Below are positions 21,495 to 35,174 of a stretch of 64,000 nt of DNA, one piece after another (the stretch's first letter is position 1; each line of letters starts with the position of its first letter). A program made the position numbers and the translations under genes. This DNA is from Kingdonia uniflora (Eukaryota > Streptophyta > Magnoliopsida > Ranunculales > Circaeasteraceae): contig JACGCM010001659.1 of the NCBI GenBank assembly GCA_014058105.1, positions 5,205,001 to 5,269,000 on the forward strand, given 5' to 3'. Under the pieces are notes generated by a model that did not search any database, had not been told where the DNA came from, and worked only from the letters and a program-made list of their open reading frames with translations.

Positions 21495-22597
21495 ATGTCA
21501 CTGCCAGATTATAACATGCCGATCGTTCAGGTAAAGGAGAATGCCATACTAGCAGATCTGCGCACCACTTTGAATTTTAAAACTGAAAGGCGCGCAGCTC
21601 TAGAGCAACAGCTAGCGAGTGTACAGGATGCGCTAAAGGTTTTACATGGTCAGTAAGTCGCCGCCCACAAGAACAAAGCCGTGCAACCTGAAGGCTCGTG
21701 AATATTTTTTGATGACTGAATAGGACCTCTTCTGAAAGGCAATCATGCAGGAGATACGCTTCGATCCAACCATCAACAACAAGAAATGAAGCCCATCTTG
21801 ATCCAGGAGGCTCACCAAGAAGTAGATAGTGGCCCAGCAGAGATCAGGCAGATTGAAAATCCACGACGGGTTTGAGTCCCCGCAAAAGGCCGTCTAAGTG
21901 AAAGGAGTGGCGACCATAATCCTGGAGAAGGATGTGTCACCCGCCCGACTACCACAGCTTAACAATATATGACTCAGGAATATGTCGAGAGGTGAATCAA
22001 AGAAATGCTCGAAGCTCAGACTTTGACTAAAGGGATCCATAACAGATTACAAAAAGTACGATCGCACAGGAGCTATTGGATGGCGAAGTTCCCACAGGGT
22101 TTCAGACCCCGAAGATCTGAATGTACAAAGGAACTGATCCAGTGGAGCACGTTCAAGAATTCTAGGACGCTTTAGGTCTACATTCCACGTCCAATCACAT
22201 CCTATGCTAGTTATTTCCTACCAGCTTATCAGGCGAACCCCTACGATGGTTTTATATACTGCTCGAAGGGTCTATTAAAACTTTCAAACAGTTGCGCGAA
22301 CTCTTCGTCAAGAATTACTCGCACAACAGAGATAAGAAAGAAAATATATACTCTCTTTTCAGCCTAAAACAGATGCCAGGAGAGAAGCTCGAGATGTTTA
22401 CTAAAAAGTTCCTAGAGTTAGCTCGAAAAGTAGATCGGCTCAACCAGAAGATTATTATTTCTGTTTTCACCAACTCTTTACTCGTCGATGGCAGGGCAAA
22501 GGAATACCTCGTCCTAAACAAACCGATAACATTGGAAGACATGATCGAAAAGGTCAACGGGTACATCGACCTGGAGCGAATGGTATCTGACAGATAG
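21495..22597 (+). pseudogene. Tat gag
   Basis: A possible start at 21495 (MSLPDYNMP) is followed by several stops. The conserved retrotransposon gag core is open at 22292-22597, with RELFVKNYSHNRDKKENIYS, then LKQMPGEKLEMF and a DLERM end, which is very typical of Tat/Grande-like gag. A degraded zinc-knuckle-like C/H cluster occurs further on (about 22850-22910). Confidence 0.8.
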
Positions 22598-23125
22598 AAA
22601 CCACAGAAGTCAATCTTAACGGCTCGAGATCAGTCAGCCAATCCCAATTTTAACCGTGCTACAGATCAAGGTGGAGACAGGTAACGAACAAAGTCTAACG
22701 ATGAACGACCTCGGAAGGGGAGTAACTTGCCAAAACCTTATCTTCCAAAGATGAACGTGACCATAGACAACATTTATCCTATACTACAGAAAGACCAATT
22801 TTTTTTGCAATGCACAACATCTTCAACCCATCGAGAATAAACCATAGTGCATTCACCACAAGGTCTGGCATTATGAGACAGAACACTGTTTTTTCTTACA
22901 ATGATTGTTGGAATACATCTTTGCAGATGGTCGAATGCACGAGTACATCGTAGACATTGAGAGCTACAAGAATGGGAGTTACAAAACCTTATAGAGGCCG
23001 CACAAATCGAAGAGCCAGCAGCCGTGAAGCATTTATAACATATCTCACTCTGTCATTTCATTGAGACCCAGATTGTCAAAAAATCAAATAGGAGCAAAAG
23101 AAGATGTGTCGGCCAATATCACGAC

Positions 23126-25810
23126 TTGTCCATGCAAGATAAAAAAACTCGTTTACTTCCAGTATCCAGCTCTCAGTGCACAAGAATTTCTTTCAATGAC
23201 TGCGATATTCGACATGTCAACTTTCCTCACCATGATGCCTTAGTGATCATGTTGAAAATGCGAAACATGGTGCATCATACGATGATGATAGACACTGGCA
23301 GCACTATCGAACTATTGTTTTAAAGCACGATTGATCAAATGGGACTAGCCGACAAGGTCCAACCTAACGACATTGATATCTAAGGATTCAATGGATCTAA
23401 AGAAGAACGGGTCGGCAATAATATACTTCCTATCACGGCAAGTCCAGTAACACTAGGCGTTGTCTTTTATGTTGTCAATGCCAAGTTCCGTTATTTAGGA
23501 ATAATGGGACACTGTTGGTTACACAATATGCACGCTATTCCATCAACTTATTATTTGGCATTATGTTTTGAATAGAATGGTGGCGTCAATGAAATTAAAG
23601 GAAGTCAGAAATTAGCTCGAGCATGCGAAAATTCTGTTACCATTGTACCAGAGCCAACAGAACCATAGCTCGCATAATAATTAATGAATACGATAGGGAA
23701 TATTACATAAAACTATACAGTAAACTCTATAGAACAACATTTGCCCAGCGCAGAACCTATAGAGTACGCCAAAATTAGTGGCGACAAGCGGGGAACCTTC
23801 ATCAGTACTCTTCTGCCAGCAACAGAGTACGATACACTCGTCCAGTTCCTTAAAGACAATAATGATGTCTTCGCTTGGATATTCCACAAAATACCAGGCA
23901 TTGATCCAAATCTGGCCTGCCATAAGCTCAATTTGAAAGATAAAGCCGAAGCCGTCACGCAAAAATAGATAGCTTTAGCACCGAGACTCCGAGGCGAAGT
24001 CAATATAGAGATCGACGAACTCCTCGAAGTTGGCTTCATCCGAAAGGCCAACTACCCAAAATGGATCTCGAACATTGTAGCAGTCCCAAAGAAGAACGAC
24101 AAGATTAGAGTGTGCGTGGATTTCACGGACCTCAACAAACACACTCTAAATGACAGTTTCCCACTTCCTATCATCAACCATCTGCTCGATTCTACTGCAG
24201 GACACTAACTCCTATCCATGATGGATGCTGCATCAGGCAATAATCAAATACCTATTCTACTTGAAGATCAAGAGAAAATAGCTTTTATCACAGAACATGG
24301 CCTATACTGCTATAAGGCATGCCATTCAGTCTCAAGAATACTGGAGCCACTTACCAGCACTTGATGACATAGATGTTCAAAGAACACCTTAGAAAAATAA
24401 TGGAGGTCTGCATTAATGATATGTTGTGCAAAAGTCTTAAGAAAGATGACCATATCACGGATTTACGCACAACTTTTAAAATTCTCCGTTTCTACAAGAT
24501 GAGACTCAACCCTGACAAATGTCAGTTCGGAGTCCAGTCAGGGAAATTCTTGGACCACTTAATTAGCAAGCGCGGTATTGAAGTTAATCTAGATTGTATT
24601 CGCTCATTATTGTCTATACCATCTCCAAAACAAAGAAAGACGTTCAGAAGTTAGCAGGCAAGATTGCCGTAATAAACCATTTCGTTTCAAAGTCTTTGGA
24701 TCGCTGTCGATGGTTGTTCAACCTATTCTATGAAGGGACAACAAAACAGAAGCTTAAGAAAGATCCTAAGATCAAGTGGACAGCAGAATGTGAAGCTGCG
24801 TTTCAAGAACTCAAACTTTACTTGTGTTTACCTCCAGTAATGAGTACACCTAACGAAGGGAAAAAACTCACAATTTATCTTACAGTTACTGAAGAATCCT
24901 CAAGTTCTGTCCTCATTCGACTTGACGGAAAAATAAAGAAGCCATCTACTTCATTAGCAAAATTCATACTTCAACAGAATCCCGATATACCAAGATCGAG
25001 AAACTAGTCTTAGCTCTTATCTACACATCGCAAAAGTTGAGACAATACTTTCAAGCCCACTCAATTTTAGTGGTGACCAATTATCCTTTGTGAGAAATCT
25101 TATCCAAATACGAAAAATCCAGACAGGTATAACAATGGTCAGTCACTATTGGTGAACATGACATCCATTTTGAACCAAGACATTCTGAAAAGGGTTAGGT
25201 AGTAGCAGATTTTCTCACGGACTTCCCCGTAGAAGACCCTGATTGGGAAGAAGACAATACAGATATTCATGAAGAGCAGTTTAAAGAAAAGTTAGACTAG
25301 ATAACTCATAAGGGATGACGTCTTTTAACTGATGGATCCTCTAGACTTACAGGATCATGCATCAGAATTAGGCTGATCACACCTTCCAATAATATAATCA
25401 AAAAGGCAATCAGGCTAAATTTTGAAGCTACCAACAACAAAGCCGAGTGTGAGGCAATGATTCACGGCTTAGATATGGCCCTGGAAATTGGAGTCACTGA
25501 GTTGTCTATATATACAGACTCTCTACTCATTGTCAACCATTACACAGAAAGATTCCTGAAGAATAGAAGGATGATTGTTTATGCAGCGTCCGTAGCTGAC
25601 AGAATGAGAAGGTTCAAGAGAATTTATATCGAGCATCTGCCGCGCAGAAAAAATAAACATTTTGATTATCTCGCATATCTTGCAGGAGTCCTTGGTACAG
25701 AAGCTCGATATCGCAAGATCGAAGTATTATCAACCCCCAACATTAACATCATAAGCTCAAATTTTGTTAATATTGGGGGCGTTGAAGATGATGATGACGA
25801 TTGGAGATGA
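23126..25810 (+). pseudogene. Tat pol: protease, reverse transcriptase, two RNase H domains
   Basis: The protease active site DTG is at 23291-23299 (IDTGSTIELLF). RT runs about 23980-24650: GFIRKANYPKWISNIVAVPKK, VDFTDLNKHT and FPLPIINHLLD are recognisable. Its catalytic YxDD is CIND at 24409-24420, so the first Asp is lost. A connection and decayed first RNase H follow (24650-25310). A second RNase H is clearer at 25320-25700 (LLTDGSS, NNKAECEA, IYTDSLLIVN). Two RNase H domains in series are a Tat/Ogre hallmark. Stops and frameshifts break the frame at many places. Confidence 0.85.
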
Positions 25811-26553
25811 CATTACCTCAAGTTTATTAGGACTAAAAACATGATTGACGGCGAACTCCTTACTGATCCCACAGAAAAAAGGATGTACACTTGATAATGT
25901 TAAGCGCTACACCGTGGACAACGGTCTCCTTTACAAAATTTTGGTCACAAAACCATACCTCGAATGTTTGTCGAACAAAGAAGCCCAAAAGTTCCTGCAC
26001 GAACTACATGAAGGTACTTGTGGTTCCCACGCTGCAGGAAGATCCCTGGCCAATCGAGCTCTTACCCAAGGAGTATTCTAGCCTAAAATAAAAGCTCAAG
26101 CCATCGAGTTCGCGAGCAAGTGTGACGCCTGCCAATGTCATGGTCCCCAAATTCGAGCTCCAGCCTTGGAACTCCATTCCAGCAACGTCGTATGGCCATT
26201 TAAAAGATGGGCCCTCGACTTTGTAGAAGAATTTCCCACTGCACTAGGAAAATGAAAACATTTGTTAGTATCGACGGATTACTTCACTAAATAGGTAGAA
26301 ACAGTTTTTCTGTGTCGCACACGAGATGACGAAGTTATCAAGTTCATATGGGAAAACATCATCATCCATTTTGGCTGCCCCCATCTCATCAAAATCGATA
26401 ACAGACCTCAGTTTGTTAGATATAGAGTAGTCAAATTCCTCAATCAGCACAGCATCATACACTCTCCTTCCAATCCGTATTACCCATAAGGAAATGGTCA
26501 AGCCGAAATTGCTAATCGTATTATTATGAATGGAATCAAAAAGCGCTTAACAG

Positions 26554-26584
<31 letters not shown>
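26554..26584 (+). repeat. A31 homopolymer inside the integrase reading frame
   Basis: 31 consecutive A residues replace the short spacer between KRLTE and GNWVQELP and add about ten lysine codons without shifting the frame. Confidence 0.9.
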
Positions 26585-26587
<3 letters not shown>

Positions 26588-26708
26588 AAACTGGGTCCAA
26601 GAACTACCACACGTGTTATGGGCATATCGAACAATACCCCGTATATCGACTGGATGTACGCCATTCCTCCTGGCTTATGGAACAGAAGTCATCATCCCCA
26701 CTCAATAA

Positions 26709-27288
26709 TGTAGGGACTTATTCCCCGACCTCACTCATAATCGATCTCACTCAGTTCGATTTACCTCCATCTCAAGCTCACACAATTTCAGCACACAAAC
26801 ACTCCAGTCAAACATTCTAACCAACCCCACGAACTGCATAAGAAACTACATCGAGCTAAACCCGGAAAATGTTATTCAATCAAAGACACCTGTCTCCCAC
26901 GAACTCGTTAGTTATTCAGTCAACCGCCATTAACCATATTATTTAGAAGACGTGCTTCAGCACGACGAAGAGTTGTGGGAAAGGCCTATAAAAAGGAGAA
27001 GTTCTAGAAGAGACAGGAACTAGAAAAATTACTCAAACTTCTTACTTACGAGATCAAAGGCATTTCTATATTCTAGAGATCACTTGTAATAAAGATATCC
27101 ACTCAAAGCTATAAAAAGACTTTTACAAAAATCCTCCATACGAGGTCATGGTTTTTTACCTATTCAGAGGTTTTCAACTCTAAAAACACATGTTTCAATT
27201 TCTTGCTTTCCATCATCATATTCTTACAGGATCATTGGTGTGATAGCTAATTCCTAATCGTATCGAGCTACAGAATTTGGCCATTACA
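26709..27288. repeat. Solo LTR nested in the Tat integrase
   Basis: 580 bp with TGTA...TACA ends, interrupting integrase between IIPT and the following conserved segment. The flanking pentamers AATAA (26704-26708) and AATAT (27289-27293) match at 4 of 5. It contains a TATA-like CTATAAAAAGG (26988-26998) and a GAGGTCATGGTTTTTTACC segment like the one near the end of the host LTR, so it belongs to a related family, oriented plus. No internal region remains. Confidence 0.85.
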
Positions 27289-27900
27289 AATATCATCATC
27301 CCATTCGCGACCATACAATGACAGACGAAGAAAATGAATTCTAGTTGGCGTGCAATCTGAATTAGATCGAGGAGACTCGGGACCTTGCAATCATATATCT
27401 GGAAAGGTACCACCAGGCTTTAGCCTGATCTTATAACAAGCGCGTTCATCATAAAGAATTTGAAATCAAGGATCTTGTCCTACGAAAGATTCCCAGACAC
27501 AGAAAAGAAGTAAATACTAGAAAATTGTCCAAAAATTGGGAAGGTTCTTTCGTCGTTATTGGGAAAAGTGGCATCGGTTCTTACGATCTCGTAACTGAAT
27601 ACGGAGAAAGAATACCTAATCCGTGGAATGCGCAGAGATTGAAATTGTATCGCCGATTAAGATCTATCACAGTTTACTTTTATACAACTCAATCCATCAT
27701 CTTGTATGACGATCTTACAACAATAAAGGATTTATGTTCAATCTCTATACATCTAAGTATTTTCTACTATTTCATACAGTACTCTATCTAACACATTTAT
27801 CGTACGTCAATCTTACACCAATGAAATACTTGTGTTTGATTGCTCTATACTATATAGTACTTTTCTAATATATCTAGCAAGTACTTCTATAAACATATTA

Positions 27901-28072
27901 CAGTTTGTTTGTTGTTATGGCCAAACTGAACATCTATACATTACAGTTCATTTATTTCTTTGGCCAAACTGAACATCTATACATTACAGTTCGTTTGTTG
28001 CTTTGGCCAAACTAATCATCTATACATAACAGTTCGCTTGTTGCTTCAGCCAAACCGGTCACCTATTACATT
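27901..28072. repeat. Four 43-bp tandem repeats after integrase
   Basis: Units begin at 27901, 27944, 27987 and 28030 (CAGTT..., containing TTGGCCAAACTGAACATC). They lie between the integrase end and the antisense ORF block. Tandem repeats in the 3' untranslated part are known from Tat/Ogre elements. Confidence 0.92.
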
Positions 28073-28271
28073 ACGAATCATTCATCAACAGATGTTTATC
28101 TACGTTCGCTACCTCAGCAATCATCTACTATCCAACAATCTTTGGGACTGTCCTATACAACAGATGTTTGGCAAATACAATATCATTGATTTCTTGAAAA
28201 GTTAGTTTATATAACTATTCTAGACAGTTCTATGTTCAGACATTTTATGCGTTAGTATACATCGCACATTC

Positions 28272-31200
28272 TCACAATCGCCATCCCTCACTCAAACTTT
28301 CGCTTGAATTATTACCTAGATTAGAAGGTCCGGCATCATTACGAACACCGACCCTATGTAACCGTTCAAGCATAAAATTTGGCATCCCCCCCAGAACAAT
28401 TTTCTTTTCTTCTCTCACCATACTCCGTTTAAGAGATCCAATTTTGGACACCATGGGAGCTAGATACTTAGACCGTATTTCTTCCATCTCACACTATGAA
28501 CTTTAACAACTACACCATCATATACCTGTTTACTTTCTGCCTCTAATTTCTTGAACTCTGATGCAAAGAACGAGATCACCACTGTCATCTCCCTCTCATG
28601 CACATCATCCGACACGTTTTGCACCTATTTGTAGAGAACCAAATCACTAAGTTTATTTTACGCCTCCTTCAGTATAACTTTTAAGTTAGCACAGCGTTCC
28701 TTCACTTATCAAATTTTATTCCGCACATCAGTATTCCGACCTTCCAACACTGTCATAAAATTGTCCATATGAAAAACCAACGACATCGCCCACTCCACTT
28801 TATCCTCGCGGTAATGTTTATTTGTCATCTTGTCATCAAGATCTACCACAACCTTCAACAGATTCGCCTCCAATTTGGTATTTAAGTTACGTAATCGCGT
28901 GTTCTCCGCTAGATGCTCTAGAATATCAAGGTCCTGCATCAGAACTGCATGCCCTAACTCACATTCCTTGTTTTATGCCTTTTTTATCTGTTTGTTCTGC
29001 TGATCACAGGCTTCTTCCATCTTCTTCCATATCACATCAGCAACTAGCCACAATACTTCATACTTACGAGCACGAGCTCGCATATCAACCATATTCGCCT
29101 CGAGCACATTTCCTTGGAATTGCAAGTCTTTCACATTCTTACCTTCCTCCTTTAATTCTGCCAATAGTTCTGTCACACGAACCTGAGCAGATGTCAACTC
29201 CATTCCTTGTTGGTCCACTTTCCTCGAGCTACCTATAAATTTAGCTTCTTGTTTTCTTATAATTTCTCTTAACTCCTCTATCTTTCTAAGTCTATTCGCT
29301 AGATCTACCTTTTTCTTCTGAAGTTCCTCAGACAAATGAGCTCCTACGTCTCACTCTCTCGCCATCTCTACCTTCATTCTTTCTATTGCCTCAGTAGCAC
29401 TTTTTAGTACAACCTGACTCAAGCTTAGCTCAGCATTCAGTTGTTCATTTTAGATATGTAATGCGTCACACCGACTTTGAATAACTGTCACTTCCACCTG
29501 TCATCACAGTTTACATTTATAATAGATCAATCATACCAACAGATTACATATCACAGTTAACAAGTTTAAATTAAGAACATAGTATCTAAGTAATATCGAT
29601 ACATTGTTGCATTCATCATCACAGAAAAAAAAATTCATTTATCATCAACAGCAGTATACAAAGATCAAACACATATGCAGGGCCGGTAAGAAAAAAGTGA
29701 GACTACCCTATTTTCGACTCTCTAAGAGATGAGAGGGCTGCCCTTGATCTCTCAGACGCTTTTTATTCATTATTTGTACACCTATCGGAGTGGTAAAGGT
29801 CACAGCCTCCTGCTGATGATGTTTACGCCGCGATCAGGGCATCAGACTTTCGACCTCCTCTTCACCATCTTCTGATGAAGGTTATCTCAACCCCATAATA
29901 GGTTTGTCACCAACAATTTTTCTATCACCTTTGGTAAACCACATATTCTCAACCTTGACATTTTTTATATCAAAATCTTTCCCACATCCCGTCACAAACT
30001 TCCTAAATTCATTCTTTACTCTAGAAAGTTTTCCCCCATAAAAATCAATAACAATGTCTATGTGACGCTCATGCTCTATTCGTGCAGGGACTTTTGCTTG
30101 CGATGGATATAAATGTTTCTTCAATATCATTTGCGCTTTGTGCAACCGCTAGTGCGTGTTTTTCTGTAATACACCTAAAGCCCTTACATCCACTTCTACC
30201 TTCAGTCGAACAACCACTTTTTTCGACAACCGCATCGCTAAAGATATTTTTTGTTTTACCTGTTGCAATAGCTCATCATGTAACCCCTTTAATTTACCCT
30301 CTAATTGCTTTTGGACCTCTATTTACTATTTTTTTATCCTGAAAAATACAATTCTCATGGCCCTCTGATCCTACATAAAGCCAAACGCATCAGATAAATG
30401 TTCTACATCACCCCATACAACAGACACACTAGCTCGAGCAGAATACTTTTTCGCCTATAAACTATGGCGATTACGTGTTGTTTGTGCTAAGAACATAACT
30501 CGAGCTGGGTCCGAAACTACACCTCTCTCCTTTAAAAGCTCTATTTAAGCTTCTTTTAACCCTCGTTCACTATCTACTTTAACCTTGAAATATAATGTCA
30601 GAGTTATTAACATACTCTGGCACCTCGTCTTATCACTAGGGTCATTAAAACAAGTCAATTCTTTTGGTTTTCGAACTAATAATCCTCTTTCCTCTTCCTT
30701 CATTAACAACTCATCCATTCAATTTTTATCTTAGCATATCTACATTGCAGATCGTGTAACTCTCTAAAAGTTTTCTCTGAATTCAACTTAATTTGTCTTA
30801 TCCCATATTCAGTTTAATTAAGTACCTATTAAATACGAGCCACGGAGTCCCTCGTTCTACTCAACGACCTCTCTAATCCAGAATTTGTTTTTCTCAATCG
30901 TTCTATCTCCTACACAGATTACAGATATCTAATCATCATACAAACATTCGTAAAAAACATATTTCAAACATCACTCTAAATAAAAATAATGTACGATTAT
31001 ATAAAGTGTTATCATCTCCAACTCAAGCGCTGCAAAACATATGACAGGATACCATAAAATGGCTAAAGGTTCTTGCTAATGCCTACCTCAGAGGGAGATT
31101 TCAATGTATGTTCCAGAGGAGGAACTGTTTTCGTACGTTCCACTAGAGAGTCTAATATTTGCTCAGTAGATTGGACTGACTTTATACTCCCTGAAGGTAC

Positions 31201-33690
31201 GTCTGGCATTTTTTCAGGCAAAACAACTACATCATCAACCATTGCTTCCTCTTCAAGCTCCGAAGGGAACTCTATCTCCTTATATCTACCACTCCGGGCC
31301 AGCGCTACATCTTTTGCACTCAATCCAAAGGTATAATAGGATTGGATAAAGTGGTTTCTTTCCACTAAAGCTGCTGCAACCGAATTTGTCATAAGCTTGT
31401 CATGCTTCGACAGAACACCAAAAATTTTTGTAGCCACTGCAGCCCTGATCCCGTTCTCTAACAGAAGTTCAGTTTCGAGCTCTTTCATGCGATCTGACTG
31501 TGCCTTGAACTATACAGTCAGAGCACCAAATTTTTGGCTCCTCTTGTCCAAGCATTGTCTTGCCCCCTTCAGCAGCATGGAGAGCTGCCAATACAAACAA
31601 CAAAATGACAGAGTCAGTTCAACAGTTTTCTTAGTTCGATTAATTAACAATTTTCAAACACCTACCGCGAACGTATGCTCGAGATACTCATCTTCGAGCT
31701 GCTGTGGGTTTGTCCCAGCCATATGACAGTATTTCTTCTCCAACTCTTTCATTTTGGCCGCAAAATGAGGGAAAGATCGGTGACTGCCCTCCTCTCCATA
31801 AAGTTTTCTCTTTAAAGAGCTCTTCTCAACCTCCTCAGGAACGGACACACTCACTTTATGTTTTTCCTCCACACCACTAGACATAGCCTTTGTGGTCTCT
31901 TGTCCCATGACCACAACCCCAGCAGTAAAGGTACTCTACTGTATTGGCTTTCGGACCTTCCGAGTAGCCTGCGTGGTAGTCTGAGGCACAGGAGGTGGAG
32001 GACTCAGTACATCTGCAACGGTCTCGGCAGTTTTCCCCTCTCCCATAGCTTGTTTCTCCTGAGATCGCTAAACTTTGGGTGCTGCAGAATCTACCCTTTT
32101 ATCCCTACAGATACCCAACTCACTGAGTATCTGTTTTAGTTTGTCTGGATCTCGAGCAACACACTTAAATAGGCTGGTCTTGTCCGGAGAAGATAAATGT
32201 TTGGGCTCTGTCAAAATAAGGAGCACAGCTTTCAGTAATAGATTGAATACCAGATATCGATTATTTAAAGATTAGTTAATATTATTTACTCGGGTTATAA
32301 TATCTATGGTTCAGTTCGAGCGCTGGTTCATCTGGAACCTTCAAATAGTTACCATCTACCCACACAAGGTGGTCGTTCCATGGTCTATCCGCAGATTCAA
32401 AGTTAAAAAATTTCGGCCTCGATGAATCGTTATATAAGTAACCACTACTTTGACTTTCAATATACTTCCATTTATAAAACTTCATGACATCTTCAGCTTC
32501 GAACTGCTTAGCAGTCCCTTCCTCCCTCCATTTTTCATTCAGTGCTTCACATACCCTCATCATCTCATAAATATTCCCATTCAACTGGGCAGGACAGCAC
32601 TGTAATACATTTATAACCCCTTTCTGAAAGTAGGTCAAAGGAATTCTAAGGCCATATACGACCTGATTTAAGAAATATAAAAATCCACCACTCAGGCTTG
32701 AGTACCCTAGACCATTATAATAGGAGAGGATAACCCCCTCATCAATCCCTCTGTCCTTTTTCCATTTCTCCAAGCACGGGACTTGATAATATACTATCTC
32801 CTCCTCTTTCTCGGAGACGTAGGCTTTGAACCAGAGATCTTGGTCCTCTACATAACTCCCCCAATCTCCTTATAATTTCTTCTTATTTTTTAAGTATTTT
32901 TTCCCTACATCTACCCCTTCTGGGTATATGACAAGGATTCTCTCCTTCTCTTTTCTATCCTCCTTCTCTACCATCACCTCAGCTCTACTGGGTTCCCCAA
33001 CGTCTATGGTCATCCCCACACTATTCACAGTTTCCTCCATAATACTACACTCGTCCCCCCTCCCTGAAGACGACGTCTCCTCGGAATTGGACGATACTAC
33101 AAATTTACTAGTGGGGTTATTAGGTTTAGAACGCATACTAAACCTACGCATACAGAAACATATTTTATCATTTTTTCTATACTACAAACAGTAACAACAA
33201 ACCCCACCCTCTACCCAGTCAACACGTCTATTTTCCCAATTCCCAATTCCCAAACCAAAAAGCAAATATCGAATCATTTCAAATTTCCCTCCTCTCCTCA
33301 AAAAACACACATTTTCTCTCTCTACATGCCTCTCTCGTCTGTAATTTTCAAATCTCCAAAGCCCCATATATACAAAAACAACTATAGATATTACTAAATC
33401 ACACAGATTACTACATAAAACAGATTACTCATAAATCAAATAGACAGAGTTTTATATTACCAACCTGTACTTGCAGAACAACAATCCTCTGCTTTACCCG
33501 GACGTCTTTTAAAAAATGAGCGATCCCGTCGTTTCTCTGATAATTTCCTATCACTTGATGAAGATTTGTTTCCCAAATCACACTCAGCACTCAAACGTCT
33601 CCTCTCCTTGACAATAAGATTTATACCACTTTTTTCTCTCCCTAAAACTATAGATAATTTATGAGGGAGAGAGAGTCAAGTTTTTATACT
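28272..33690 (-). pseudogene. Antisense unit 1 of the Tat element: Transposase_28-like plus coiled coil
   Basis: A TATA-like AGTATAAAAA lies at 33681-33690 on the minus strand. An open stretch of about 53 codons (33628-33470) ends at a GT donor. A Ser/acidic segment (33151-32870) follows, then the best-preserved part, about 32877-32282 with DWGSYVEDQDLWFKAYV and VVYGLRIPLTYFQKGVINVLQCCPAQL. That part resembles PF04195 (Transposase_28, 'putative gypsy-type transposon'). Further down, 31914-31654 and 31488-31063 are separated by an intron-like gap, and 30900-28270 is rich in Glu/Lys/Leu heptads (coiled coil). Frameshifts and stops are frequent. Function is unknown; such antisense genes are known from Tat elements. 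Confidence 0.6.
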
Positions 33691-34166
33691 CTCCCTCGGT
33701 TTATGAAACGACGGCTCTTTCTGACACTCGTCAACCATCCCTACTATTGCCATATGTACGTCTTTTCATTTTGAAACATCATCATAATTTTTGTGATAAC
33801 GTCTACCGTCATCACGTCTGTCTCTATTGTCTGCCATTAACAGTTTTACACATTTTCCTCAATACAGTACAAAACAACCGGTCACCTTACTTTTATACTC
33901 TACCAAGATCGTACAACTTTCATAAAATAGCTCAATTTTAAAATTTTAAAGATATCAATACAGTTGGTAAAATCCTATAAATGTCTCCCACAATATCCGT
34001 ACACAAAGAGTAAAACAGAATACTTTATTATTTCAATAAGATCGAGACATAACATACTTTATTTTCTCATGATCCCTCATATTGCATTTATTCAAACCCA
34101 ACCACAGAATACTCCCACAACATATTACTTCTAACGAGCTTCCAGAATTTGAGCTTACCGCGATCC

Positions 34167-34575
34167 TCAGTTACATCTAAAGCAACCCCAATGGTTCGGT
34201 TCCCTATACATAATCATCTCTCCATTTGCTACCCTTACATCCTCTTCCACGATCTTATCACATGCGAGTTGTCGAATAGTCAGTTCTCGCACCCTAGGAT
34301 CCAATAGAGACCTACAAAATATGTTGCACCAAACAAAGCGATCATGTTCTGCACGCCTGCCTTCATTGTCTAGCCCGACCATATTCAACGGCCTTTCCAG
34401 AAGTACGACATCATAAGGCAATTGATGAAAATAACACTTACGAAGTTCAGCAACCTTAATATAAAAACGACCATTTACCGCCTACTGCGTACGCTGAGAA
34501 TAAGTCTTTGCCATGCTGGAACACACTAACTCCAAAATGATGCAAATAACAACAGCAAGGAATCACTACTTATAG
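34167..34575 (-). pseudogene. Antisense unit 2 of the Tat element
   Basis: A TATA-like CCTATAAGT at 34567-34575 precedes an ATG at 34514 (MAKTYSQRTQ). One TAG follows after ten codons, where CAG would restore the frame. The frame then stays open to 34167, with LPYDVVLLERPLNMVG, DPRVRELTIRQLACDK and a short Arg/Cys end. I do not recognise the protein. Confidence 0.45.
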
Positions 34576-35174
34576 GCCAAAGGAAGATCTCCACAAATTC
34601 AGATCATCCCACAGATTTTGCAAAGAGAAATATTTTTGTGAACATTTTTGGGACAGCAGAATATCTATACAGAATATTGTGGTAGATCATTCTTCCCATA
34701 GTATAATATATCCCCTCAGATTTTTGTACATGGCAACATACAAAATCACGCAAATCTAACATTAATACCTACAGATCCATAACCACTCGTTCTCCCAGTT
34801 CGAGACACTCTGTCACCCAGTTCGAGTACACAAATCGCAGAAAACAAGATATAGCTACTTCCTGATGAGTCATCTTTCAAACATTATCTACTTCCTTTCA
34901 ATACGTTTTCGAACTCCTTTCTTTGCAACCTCAACTATACCTCCTACCATTCACCACACTGAACTACTTCCAGCTCGATCATATCCCCTGAAGCCTAACC
35001 CCTATTTTACAGAGAGAAAACTACACAAATAAGTTCGTGACAAAGAATCATGACAAAAAACAAAATTATTTCATAGAAGAAAATGATCCTCTGTATCCTT
35101 CTACCTTTTCCACCATAACCCCCACCTCCTCACATGCTAGAGATAGACGAAAGGCTTCATTTCTTCAACAAGAC

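Larger units (their letters stand above)
25845..27690 (+). pseudogene. Tat integrase, split by a solo LTR
   Basis: The zinc-binding part is seen as LHEGTCGSHAAGR ... CDACQCHG. The core has Asp in RWALDFV, Asp in KIDNRPQF and Glu in GNGQAEIANR. The VLWAYRT...GTEVIIPT segment ends at about 26703 and is cut by a 580-bp solo LTR. The polypeptide resumes after 27293 with TDEENE, RDLAIIYLERYHQA, YNKRVHHKEFEIKDLVLRK and a C-terminal WEGSFVV...YDL segment up to LKLYRR. Poly(A) has expanded inside the core at 26554-26584. Several stops exist. Confidence 0.85.
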
